Origin: Pseudomonadota bacterium
GTDB lineage: Bacteria > Pseudomonadota > Alphaproteobacteria > SP197
Assembly (NCBI GenBank): GCA_039028155.1
Contig: JBCCIS010000020.1
Span: 16,021 to 80,020, forward strand
Direction of reading: 5' to 3'
DNA length: 64,000 nt
Under the pieces are notes generated by a model, which was given only the letters and a program-made list of their open reading frames with translations, was not told the origin of the DNA and searched no databases. The translations under genes and the position numbers were made by a program. This document shows, one piece after another, positions 8,393-15,709 of this stretch (positions within the stretch are counted from its first letter, which is position 1; the number at the start of each line of letters is the position of its first letter).

Positions 8393-11218
8393 ATGCCTGT
8401 GATCCCGCGTTTCTTGACCCAGGCGCAATTGCCTAAGAAGTCGGGCCTTGTGCAGCAGGACCCCGAGAGGGCCTCGTTCCTGGCCGGTGAGGTCGCCGAC
8501 GCGGCCGTGCCGCTTGCCGAGAGCCTGGAGGCGATCATGACCAAGGGCCTGTTGAACGGTGGCGGTAACGATCCCGCGGACCAGGTTGCCGCGTTGAACA
8601 CACCGGTGCCGCAGCCGGCGGCCGACGATCGTCCGCCACACATCGCCAATCTGACAGACGAGATCTATGTCACCGGGCGGGACCGGGCGTTGTCGCGTCA
8701 AGTACGCGACATCCTGGTACGTCGGGCGACGGAAGACGACGATCCGGCATCGCCGACCTTCACGTCCGGTGTCGAGCGTGCGGTGGCCGAGGCGCAGCAG
8801 GCCGACCGCGCCGACCGGCCGGCGGGCATCTCCGACGCCGCGCTGCTGAACCGCGAACGCCACGACGCGGCCATGCGCGCGAACGCTGTGGTCAAGGCGC
8901 AGGCCCTGCAGGACCGCGAGGTGATGGACCGCGCCATGGCCGAGCTGGACGCATCGGCCGATAGCCTGGTGCTGGCCTCGCGCGCCGGGGGCGACTTGGA
9001 GACATCGTTCGAGGAGGTGCGCGAGCTGGGCGAACGGTTCACCCCGGGCCTGGGCGCCGATGTGGTTGACAACTTCATCGCGAACACACACCGCGAGCTG
9101 ATTGAGGCCCACGTGCTGGGCCTGGTCTCGCGTGGCGAGATCGACGCGGCTGAGGGTGTGTTGTCGCAATATAGCGGTGAACTACCGGACGGGCAGGCGA
9201 CGTTCCTGGAGCGTAGTATCGAAAGTGGTCAAGAGGCGCTTGAGCGGGCCGGGAAGAGCGAGCGGCGGCAGCGGATGCTGCTGCTGACGACCCGCGCCAA
9301 GGCGGGCGCGGATGTCGGCTGGCAGGCGGACCAGTTGGCCGAAGACGGCGTCATCAGCCCGGCGGAGCGGCGCCAGCTCGCGCGGGTCACACGTGAGAGC
9401 GCGGAACGCCAGGCCGAGCGGGAGCGGCTGATCGACCTGGCCGGCGACGCCGCCGCCGGCGGCGCGCCGCTGGACGCCGGCAACCGCGAGCACCGCCTGG
9501 CGGCGGAGCTGTGGTACGCGGCCGAGGGCGAAGCGCTGTTCGCCGGTCTGGACCCTGAGGCACGCATCGATACGGTCGCGCAGGCGGTGTCGGGCCTGGG
9601 TCATGTGCCCGATGATCTGCACCGGGACCTGGTGCTTGATCTCAGAAGCGCGGACCCGGCGGTGGCGCTCATGGCATCGCGCGAGATCGCGGCGCTGCGG
9701 GAGGCAGCGCCGGCGGCGGCGGGTGCCGCGTTCACCGACGGCGAACTGGCGCGCGCGGGCACCGTCATCGCGCTCGATGGCCACGGCACCGACACCCTGA
9801 TCCCCAATGCCGATGCGCTCGCGCCCGTTGAAGCGCCCGAATTGCGCACGGTCGCGGCCTTTCGTCCTGACGCCGGAGCCGGAAAGGCGGCGTCCGGTTC
9901 AGCGGTGCGTGATGCCCTCGAAGAACTAACCGAGCTCGTGAGCAGCGAAGCCTCATTCGATGAAGCCCGAGCAAACGCGTTACTCGATGCCATCGAGCCC
10001 GCACCTACGGCGATCAATGCCGCAGTACTTGGCCCTCTTTTTGCGCGGCTCGCACAACTCGTCGCAAAAGGCATCAAGCCTGCACGCCGATTTCTGGAGC
10101 GTCTCGTGAGATGGATTACCGTCGAGCCCGATGACTTGACCGAGCGCGGTACACCGCTCCTCGAACCGCCGGACGACTCCGCCGACGAGACGGATCATAC
10201 CCCGATACCGCTTCCACAGGAGTCTACTGACGAAGGCTCCACGACCTCAACCGACAGCACACAAGCTGAAGACGGCGCATCGACTGGTGGTGACGAGTCA
10301 GGCGGCAGCAGTGCGACGACTGGCGGTGACGGGTCGGGTGCCGATGGTGTGTCGACTGGTAGCGACGCGCCCGGTGGCAGCGATGTGGCGACTGACAGTG
10401 ACACGTTAAGCGGCAATGGTGTGTCGACTGGCGGCGAGTCCGCCGGTGGCAGCGGCGTGCCGGCCGACGGTCGTACGTCAGGCGGCGGTCGTGGTGGCTC
10501 AGGTGGCGGCGGTCTACCGATCGACAATCGCACTTCAGGCGGCGGTGGCGGTGGGTCAGGCGGCGGCGGTTTGTCGACTGGCGGCGGAGCGTCAACCGGC
10601 GGTGGTCAGTCCGGCGCGAACGTGCCGCTGCCATCGGTGGACGAGCGCAAACAGGCATTTCGAGACGCCATGGGCTTGGACTATCAACTGCACTTGGACG
10701 ACGCAAATCGCGATCGCCGCGTGAGTTCCGATGATGATCCTCTCGACGACGAGCCGAGGACGGCGTTCAATCTCTACACGACGGAGAAGATCGGCAGCGG
10801 GGATTCGACATACCTGCTTGTCAACGATGCGCTTCGCGACGGAACCGTTGGCGAGGACCCTAGGATCGATGCGATCATCGATATGATGGATTTGGGTGTC
10901 GAACAGCTTCCGGCATTTGAGGGAGAGGTCTTTCGTTCCGTTGACCTGGAGCCCGATCAAGAAGCGAAGCTGTTCCCTGGAGGCACCTGGGTCGATCCTG
11001 GCTTCATGAGCGCCTCACTTGACGAAGCGCGAACACCGCGTGGTCGAAAGTACATGTTCATCATAACGACCCATTCTGGCTGTGACATTGCGCCGTACGC
11101 GCGATCCGACTTCGAGCAGGAGATACTCATCCCCCGAGGCACCGAGTTCGATATCACTTCGGTTGAACCCCAGCCTGATGGTACAATCCACGTTGAACTT
11201 GTGGAGAAAGAGCCATGA
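8393..11218 (+). CDS. Phage internal/ejection-like protein with C-terminal ADP-ribosyltransferase toxin domain
   Basis: 941 residues. Residues 1 to about 500 are Ala/Glu/Arg-rich helices as in the large internal virion (ejection) proteins that follow gp13- and gp14-like genes. Base composition drops after about 9890 (residue 500). Then come a hydrophobic helix (about 540-575), an acidic Pro segment, a Ser/Gly/Asp linker (610-742), and from about 748 a domain with all motifs of R-S-E mono-ADP-ribosyltransferases: Arg848 in EVFRSVDL, Ser873-x-Ser875 in GFMSASLDE, and Glu908-x-Glu910 in FEQEILIPRGTEF. ExE with this turn is typical of arginine-modifying enzymes. ATG 8393 follows a GGGGAG site. 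The TGA overlaps the next ATG (ATGA). A toxin delivered through the virion is the inference; intact catalytic residues are seen. Confidence 0.75.
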   Translation: MPVIPRFLTQAQLPKKSGLVQQDPERASFLAGEVADAAVPLAESLEAIMTKGLLNGGGNDPADQVAALNTPVPQPAADDRPPHIANLTDEIYVTGRDRALSRQVRDILVRRATEDDDPASPTFTSGVERAVAEAQQADRADRPAGISDAALLNRERHDAAMRANAVVKAQALQDREVMDRAMAELDASADSLVLASRAGGDLETSFEEVRELGERFTPGLGADVVDNFIANTHRELIEAHVLGLVSRGEIDAAEGVLSQYSGELPDGQATFLERSIESGQEALERAGKSERRQRMLLLTTRAKAGADVGWQADQLAEDGVISPAERRQLARVTRESAERQAERERLIDLAGDAAAGGAPLDAGNREHRLAAELWYAAEGEALFAGLDPEARIDTVAQAVSGLGHVPDDLHRDLVLDLRSADPAVALMASREIAALREAAPAAAGAAFTDGELARAGTVIALDGHGTDTLIPNADALAPVEAPELRTVAAFRPDAGAGKAASGSAVRDALEELTELVSSEASFDEARANALLDAIEPAPTAINAAVLGPLFARLAQLVAKGIKPARRFLERLVRWITVEPDDLTERGTPLLEPPDDSADETDHTPIPLPQESTDEGSTTSTDSTQAEDGASTGGDESGGSSATTGGDGSGADGVSTGSDAPGGSDVATDSDTLSGNGVSTGGESAGGSGVPADGRTSGGGRGGSGGGGLPIDNRTSGGGGGGSGGGGLSTGGGASTGGGQSGANVPLPSVDERKQAFRDAMGLDYQLHLDDANRDRRVSSDDDPLDDEPRTAFNLYTTEKIGSGDSTYLLVNDALRDGTVGEDPRIDAIIDMMDLGVEQLPAFEGEVFRSVDLEPDQEAKLFPGGTWVDPGFMSASLDEARTPRGRKYMFIITTHSGCDIAPYARSDFEQEILIPRGTEFDITSVEPQPDGTIHVELVEKEP
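10204..10620 (+). repeat. Ser/Gly-rich degenerate tandem repeat encoding the toxin linker
   Basis: Within the ejection protein gene, codons 605-742 repeat S/T-G-G-D/E-x-S/A-G-G units of roughly 12-20 codons, ending in poly-Gly runs. The repeats keep frame and encode a flexible tether between virion part and ADP-ribosyltransferase domain. Confidence 0.7.
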
Positions 11219-11442
11219 AGTTTGGAACCGTGAAGAACCTCACGGAGCACCAAAAGAAGCGTCAAAAGGAAAGGAAAGCGTTCGCCGAGCGATTGATGAG
11301 GGCGCCAAAGGTCGACCCCATGGAACATCCACTGTTCCGTCGTTGGGCTATCGAGGATGAGCACCGTATTGCCAAAGCGAAGGCAAAGCGAGACAAGCGG
11401 GAAGCAGAAGAGCGCACGAACAAGGACAGCGACGAGCGCTGA
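11215..11442 (+). CDS. Small charged protein coupled to the ADP-ribosyltransferase (candidate immunity protein)
   Basis: 75 residues, more than half Lys, Arg, Glu or Asp. It overlaps the toxin stop by ATGA, so the two are almost certainly co-translated. It lacks the N-terminal WxNP signature of its relatives but keeps NLTEHQKKR in the matching place and the C-terminal block (LFRRWAIEDEHRIAKAKAKR, compare HEKWKREKAERLAK at 12886). This is the most divergent member of the five-gene family. Small size, coupling and cassette position are those of an immunity protein; an adaptor or chaperone for loading the toxin into the virion is the main alternative. Confidence 0.6.
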   Translation: MKFGTVKNLTEHQKKRQKERKAFAERLMRAPKVDPMEHPLFRRWAIEDEHRIAKAKAKRDKREAEERTNKDSDER

Positions 11443-11611
11443 TGTCCTTGGCTGTTTGTCGTGAGCGATGGTGTGTGCTTCGCACATTCGAACTAGAGCC
11501 ATGGACAACACGACATAGGTTGAAACTCGGGTTTGGCCTGCAGGCAACTTAACTGGGGTCGACCGAAGAGTTCAGCCTGTTTCGCTCACGTGGGCTTTCA
11601 CCTGACCATGA

Positions 11612-12889
11612 GGCGCTGTCGAGAGCATCCATGTTCTGAATGAGCTGACGGGTCTTGTTGAAGGGCCGGAGATCCCGGCCGAGAACTACCGCACGATCAA
11701 GGTCCAGAACTGGACGACCGACGAGAACGGGGTGCCGGTCTCCGCCGAGATCGTCGACCTGGAGACCGGCGACGTCGTCGAACTGGGCGCCGACGAGTTC
11801 GACAAGCTCGGGAGGCTGATCGAGGAATACATCCGCTCCGACGGCCGGATGGGCGAGGACACCCGCGAGCTCGTCGGGTTCCTGTTCGAAATCCTGCCGG
11901 GCACGGGCGAGGTGATCAGCGCCGTCGACGCGATCGACGCATTCGCGATCGCGGTGAGCGCGTTGGCGGACGGCGACACGGACCGCGCGCTGGACAACCT
12001 GCTGCGCGGCACGATCTCGACCCTGGGGGCGGTGCCGCTGCTGGGTCCGGGCGTGCGTCTGACCAAGGGCGTGCTGAAGCTGCTGCCGGGCATGCGCAAC
12101 CTGGTGCGGCGCATGCGCGGGCTGGACGAGGTCGCGGATGCGCTGAACGACCAGGCACTACGGCTGGGCATCAACATCGTGGCCGCCGGCAACCGCCGGA
12201 TGCTCGACGGCGGTACACAGGCCGAAGGCGATCTCGAGCAGATCCCTCAGTCATCGACGCCAGAAAGCACCGATGATACGCCACCGCGACTGGTGGGGCT
12301 GAGCGATGAGGGAGTCGAGGCTTTCATGACGAGCCATGCGCGAAGCCTAGCCGTGAAGGCCGGCGGGCCGTTCTCGTCTTTGACCGACCCGCAGGCTTAT
12401 GCCCTTCACGTCTACACGCGACGTCCGCTTGATCCATTCACGCTGAATGGGGAACAAGTCGCGGTCTCGATCCACGACGAACTGAACAGTGCGAAGCGTG
12501 GGTTGATTCCGATGACAGATGCGTTGTCGTCGTTCTCCGACGATCTGGAGTCGGCACTTCTGAGCTTGCCGACCACGGGGCAACAAACTTTCTATCGTGT
12601 CGCCAGTTTACCCGACGCGTTGATTGAAGAGATTCGACTGAAGGGAAGTATTGACGATGCAGCTTTCATGAGCGCGTCGCTTTTGGAGGATAGGGCTTTA
12701 ACCTACACCGGTAATGTCTATATGAAGATAGAAGCATCGAGCGCGCGGTACTTTTCGCCAATGGCGTTCAACCCCCTCGACGAGGAGGTGCTGTTCTTGC
12801 CGAAGACGAGATTTATCGTGACAGAGTTTGTTGAGGGAGGTGGTCCGGAGGGACGTCTGCTCATCAAACTGAGGGAGGTCGTTGAATGA
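11612..12889 (+). CDS. Orphan C-terminal toxin cassette: pre-toxin region plus ADP-ribosyltransferase domain (DxE variant)
   Basis: The conventional start is GTG 11732 (385 residues), but the reading frame continues upstream to a stop at 11609 with clearly coding sequence (NELTGLVEGPEIPAENYRTI at 11639 on) and no good start codon, so it looks like a displaced C-terminal tip. Residues 40-135 (from GTG) contain EILPGTGEVISAVDAI and VPLLGPGVRL, the pattern of polymorphic pre-toxin regions. The C terminus is an ADP-ribosyltransferase: Arg289 (TFYRVASLP), Ser314-x-Ser316 (FMSAS), and Asp350-Glu351-Glu352, where the first catalytic Glu of ExE is Asp. The TGA overlaps the next ATG. It may be expressed only after recombination, or weakly from GTG 11732. 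Confidence 0.65.
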   Translation, partial: GAVESIHVLNELTGLVEGPEIPAENYRTIKVQNWTTDENGVPVSAEIVDLETGDVVELGADEFDKLGRLIEEYIRSDGRMGEDTRELVGFLFEILPGTGEVISAVDAIDAFAIAVSALADGDTDRALDNLLRGTISTLGAVPLLGPGVRLTKGVLKLLPGMRNLVRRMRGLDEVADALNDQALRLGINIVAAGNRRMLDGGTQAEGDLEQIPQSSTPESTDDTPPRLVGLSDEGVEAFMTSHARSLAVKAGGPFSSLTDPQAYALHVYTRRPLDPFTLNGEQVAVSIHDELNSAKRGLIPMTDALSSFSDDLESALLSLPTTGQQTFYRVASLPDALIEEIRLKGSIDDAAFMSASLLEDRALTYTGNVYMKIEASSARYFSPMAFNPLDEEVLFLPKTRFIVTEFVEGGGPEGRLLIKLREVVE

Positions 12890-13146
12890 GAAAGGGAGAG
12901 AAGTGGTTCAATCCAAGCCTGTCCGACGAAGAGCGTCGAAGATTGGAAGAAGAAGACAAGGAGCTCATTCCCAGGCTGCAGAGGTTACCGAAAGTCAAGC
13001 CAACGAAGTCAGGCGAAGTTGGCTTTCGCCCCCTAAAGATAGGTGAACCGGCGCCGGAGACGCCTCACGAAAAGTGGAAGCGCGAGAAAGCCGAGCGACT
13101 GGCGAAAGGGCCGGGCAGCAACAAAGATACGAACGAGGATTCATAG
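12886..13146 (+). CDS. WxNPxLT-family small protein coupled to the orphan toxin (candidate immunity protein)
   Basis: 86 residues beginning MRKGEKWFNPSLSDEERRRL, with a C-terminal HEKWKREKAERLAK block and a polar tail. ATGA overlap with the orphan ADP-ribosyltransferase gene. It is the clearest family type member: W-F/Y-N-P-S-L-S/T-x-E-E-R, a 30-residue basic middle, then H/Y/F-x-x-W-K/R. Base composition is lower in GC than the phage structural genes and Lys/Glu codons are AAG/GAA-rich, suggesting separate acquisition. The immunity role is inferred from context. Confidence 0.6.
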   Translation: MRKGEKWFNPSLSDEERRRLEEEDKELIPRLQRLPKVKPTKSGEVGFRPLKIGEPAPETPHEKWKREKAERLAKGPGSNKDTNEDS

Positions 13147-13188
13147 AACGACGCCTAGCGGTGGTGACGTCTCTGAGGAGATAACAGC

Positions 13189-13443
13189 ATGAGGCCGAGG
13201 AAGGGTAAGGTCTGGTACAATCCGGAGCTAACGGAAGATGAACGGCGTCAACGAGATCGCGAGTATCACGAGCTCATGGATGGCGTGACGGACAGACCTG
13301 AGAAAAAGAACAAACAAAGGCTCGATGTTGAGTTCGAGTTTGTGCGACCGGGCGAGCCTCTGCGGCAGACGGCTTACAGACAGTGGCGAGCTGAACAGGC
13401 GGCGGAGAACGTGAAAAAGGGAAGTAGTGACGGCAATGGCTGA
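13189..13443 (+). CDS. WxNPxLT-family small protein, orphan copy 2
   Basis: 84 residues: MRPRKGKVWYNPELTEDERR, then a middle (PEKKNKQRLDVEFEFVRPGE) and the block AYRQWRAEQAAENVKK. It is closest to the next gene (13548): both share WYNP-x-LTE, a P-x-KKNK-x-x-LDV segment and the RQW block. A GAGGAG site lies 8 bases before ATG 13189. There is no toxin gene directly upstream, as in the strings of spare immunity genes seen behind contact-dependent and type VI toxin loci. Confidence 0.55.
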   Translation: MRPRKGKVWYNPELTEDERRQRDREYHELMDGVTDRPEKKNKQRLDVEFEFVRPGEPLRQTAYRQWRAEQAAENVKKGSSDGNG

Positions 13444-13547
13444 ACGCAAATGTGGCTTTCGGCCCACTACATGTCTTCAGTCGTCGTGATGGGTAATGCG
13501 CGGAGCGCAGGTTGAGCAACGTTAGCTCGCCTTGAGGAGATTCCCAC

Positions 13548-13829
13548 ATGAGCGGCGAGAAGAAAGATAATGTCTGGTACAACCCGTCTCTGACGGAAGA
13601 AGAACGCCGCGACCTTGACCAGGAATGTCAGGAGTTCATCGACCTTCTTAAGGATGTGCCGGACAAGAAGAACAAGCCGACACTCGACGTCGGTTTTGAA
13701 GCGGTGCACCCGTTCACGACAAAAAGGGTGACGGCATTTCGACAGTGGTGGGAAGAGAAGAAACGCGACGAAGCGGAAGAAAGCCGCCGCACAGAGAAGC
13801 GCGACGGCCAAAGCAAGAAAGACAGCTGA
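13548..13829 (+). CDS. WxNPxLT-family small protein, orphan copy 3
   Basis: 93 residues: MSGEKKDNVWYNPSLTEEER, PDKKNKPTLDVGFEAVHP, and C-terminal FRQWWEEKKRDEAEE. ATG 13548 follows GAGGAG in a leader (GAGGAGATTCCCAC) resembling that of the gene before (GAGGAGATAACAGC), consistent with duplication of gene plus leader. It ends the candidate immunity array; element D starts 20 bases after its stop. Confidence 0.55.
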   Translation: MSGEKKDNVWYNPSLTEEERRDLDQECQEFIDLLKDVPDKKNKPTLDVGFEAVHPFTTKRVTAFRQWWEEKKRDEAEESRRTEKRDGQSKKDS

Positions 13830-13848
13830 CTGAGCGCCACTAGGTGGT

Positions 13849-13916
13849 TGCGCCTCCCAGGCCTCCATCATCTTGCGATGCCTGAGGTTACGTCCAAAAC
13901 CGCACTGGGAGAACGC
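13849..13916. repeat. Element D: short copy of the inverted-end repeat
   Basis: Imperfect ends TGCGCCTCCCAG (13849-13860) and CTGGGAGAACGC (13905-13916) enclose a single core ACGTCCAAAAC (13890-13900) preceded by CTGAGG. It sits 20 bases after the last small cassette gene. Together with element B it fills most of the 623-base gene-free stretch 13830-14452. Confidence 0.6.
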
Positions 13917-14008
13917 GAGGCGTGACATAATCCGAGGACGCCGCGCCGTCAAACCGGCCGCCACGCCCAGTGGTGTCCGCTGATCGAAACGTTCACTGCG
14001 ATGCAGCG

Positions 14009-14284
14009 TGCGTTCTCCAGCGCTGGATCGTTTGCCAAGTGCCCGGGCCTCCACGTCCGAAACGTCCCAGTTTTTTAGGCTGATGGCCCGATCACTTAGC
14101 AGCCACACAACACGCCCGAGATGAAACGTCCAAAACGAACCGAGCGATTAACTCGGTGCCCCGATCGTGCCAAAGCACCGCATGCCCGAGGTTTGACGTC
14201 CGAAACGGCCCGAATCCAAAAAATCGGGATCCCGATCATGCGATAAACACCCCAGCATACGCCCAAGACGTGCTGGAGAACGCA
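14009..14284. repeat. Element B: long copy with three tandem internal units
   Basis: Perfect 12-bp inverted ends TGCGTTCTCCAG (14009-14020) and CTGGAGAACGCA (14273-14284). Inside are three tandem units spaced 73 and 70 bases, with cores ACGTCCGAAAC (14053), ACGTCCAAAAC (14126) and ACGTCCGAAAC (14196). Each unit has GCCCGRG before the core, a small hairpin after it (for example CCGAG...CTCGG at 14140-14156 and CCCGA...TCGGG at 14209-14228), and a closing CCCGATCR. Followed by GAACACTAGT as in element A. The remaining bases up to the protease gene at 14453 show no gene. Confidence 0.75.
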
Positions 14285-14452
14285 GAGCGAACACTAGTGT
14301 GATCTGAACTGTATGTCAAATACGGATGTGTCGCTCTTAAGAATACAATCTTAGATAAGCGCTGGCTTGAGCCGATCGCGGGACCCACCGCCCGTACCCA
14401 GGCGACCTACGCGTTATCCGAACCTCCTTCAAACATCTGGGATCACTCCATC

Positions 14453-15262
14453 ATGCGATGCCTCAGAACCCTTGGGCTGGCCGCGCTGGCCGCCCTTTTT
14501 GTGACCGCGGGCGCAGCCGGCGGCGGTGCGCGCGCGGAGACCGAGCGCGAGGCGCTGATCGAGACCTTTGCCGCGGTCTCGCCCTCGGTCGGTGCGCTCT
14601 ATGCGCTGGAAAGCGACGGCGACCTGAAGTTCCTGTGCACGGCGACGGCGGTCGACCGGCATCAGGGGCAGACGGTGATCCTGACCGCCTATCACTGCCT
14701 GCAGCGCGGCGTGAGCTATCTGATCAATTTCGGCGACAACAATCTGCGCCCAGTGACCGCGTGGAAGATCCCGCACTATGCGGTCAACGCGGATGCCTAT
14801 CCGCGCGCCTATGGCGAGCCGGAAACGGATATGGCGCTGTTCCTGATGGCGGGCGCCGACGTGCTGGTGGCGCCGCTGGCGGCCGGCAGCGGCCACCTGG
14901 TCTATGGCGCCAAGCTCGCCATTGTCGGCTATCCGCTGGGGGTGTCGAAGATCGTCTATGAGGGCATCGTCGCCGGGCGGTTCGAGCGGCCGGGCAACGA
15001 CATGGACAACTATATCCTGATGCAGATCTTCGGCGCGCCGGGCTCGTCCGGCTCCTCGGTGGTGGATGTGGCGACGGGCGAGGTGGTGGGCGTGCTGGTC
15101 GCCGCGCGCCAGGCGATGACCGGCCTGCCGGTGATCTTCGCCACGCCCATCGACTATCGCCGGTATCTTATGGCGGTGCATGCCGAGGCGCATGACGTCG
15201 GGCCGTCAGCTGTCGGCAGAGATGGTGATGACGGGGATGGCGATGGTTCCGGCGATGACTGA
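14453..15262 (+). CDS. Secreted trypsin-like serine protease
   Basis: 269 residues with a signal peptide (residues 1-28, cleavage near ARA). A chymotrypsin-fold protease with the triad His81 (LTAYHC), Asp126 (ETDMALF) and Ser199 in GAPGSSGSS. The tail after residue 245 is Asp/Gly-rich. Export implies action in the periplasm or outside the cell. It is unusual for a phage late region; it may be a host-range, lysis or fitness (moron) gene. It and the next gene are bracketed by elements B and C, which suggests they move as a block. GC-rich codon use matches the structural genes. Confidence 0.8.
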   Translation: MRCLRTLGLAALAALFVTAGAAGGGARAETEREALIETFAAVSPSVGALYALESDGDLKFLCTATAVDRHQGQTVILTAYHCLQRGVSYLINFGDNNLRPVTAWKIPHYAVNADAYPRAYGEPETDMALFLMAGADVLVAPLAAGSGHLVYGAKLAIVGYPLGVSKIVYEGIVAGRFERPGNDMDNYILMQIFGAPGSSGSSVVDVATGEVVGVLVAARQAMTGLPVIFATPIDYRRYLMAVHAEAHDVGPSAVGRDGDDGDGDGSGDD

Positions 15263-15455
15263 GGACCACTACGCGCGCCAGCAGGCGGCGCTGGCCAACC
15301 AGAAGATCGACGACCACGAGGACAAATGCGCCGAACGCTGGCGCGAGGCGCGCGACCAGATGATGGGCCTGAAGCGCGCCCAGTGGTGGATGGTCGCGAC
15401 GCTCGTCGGCGGCCAGGGTGCTGTGATCCTGTTCCTGGCCGACCGGCTGCTTTGA
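15255..15455 (+). CDS. Small membrane protein, XhlA/holin-like
   Basis: 66 residues from ATG 15255, overlapping the protease stop. A charged helical N-terminal half (HYARQQAALANQKIDDHEDK) is followed by one membrane span near the C terminus (MVATLVGGQGAVILFLADRL). This layout is that of XhlA-type haemolysin or holin-like proteins of prophages. An earlier in-frame ATG at 15240 is possible. The role in lysis is inferred from topology and the phage context only. Confidence 0.5.
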   Translation: MTEDHYARQQAALANQKIDDHEDKCAERWREARDQMMGLKRAQWWMVATLVGGQGAVILFLADRLL

Positions 15456-15472
15456 GGGGTGGGAAAGCGCGG

Positions 15473-15597
15473 TGCGTTCTCCAGTGCCGGGACAGCCAGA
15501 GGTGCCCGAGCCACGTCCGAAACCGAACCGAGTCCGAAACTCAGAGCCCGATCACGTGGTTGCTCCGGCTGACATCAACGATGTCCTGGAGAACGCA
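15473..15597. repeat. Element C: non-coding repeat with perfect 12-bp inverted ends
   Basis: TGCGTTCTCCAG (15473-15484) and CTGGAGAACGCA (15586-15597) are perfect inverted copies. Internal core GAGCCACGTCCGAAAC ending at 15523, then a GAG...CTC hairpin and GCCCGATCA. Length 125, almost the same as element A (126). It lies between the holin-like gene and the first tail fibre gene. Confidence 0.75.
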
Positions 15598-15709
15598 GTA
15601 AGAACATATGGGTGGCTTGCCGCGACGTTCAAGGCGCGGCGCCGACTATTTGAGGCGCGGTTCCGCTCGGCGACGGCGCGCACTCTCTCATCATGACTTG
15701 GAGGACGGC

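Noticed and set aside
10204..10620. Tandem DNA repeats as a possible CRISPR array
   Set aside because: Units are degenerate, in frame and without unique spacers of constant length; they encode the Ser/Gly linker.
2039..15597. Inverted-end elements as transposons or MITEs
   Set aside because: No target-site duplication at any copy, no transposase in the window, and conserved internal hairpins; a mobile origin remains possible but is not supported.
2039..15597. Inverted-end elements as integron attC sites
   Set aside because: They lack the GTTRRRY/RYYYAAC core pair and there is no integrase gene in view.
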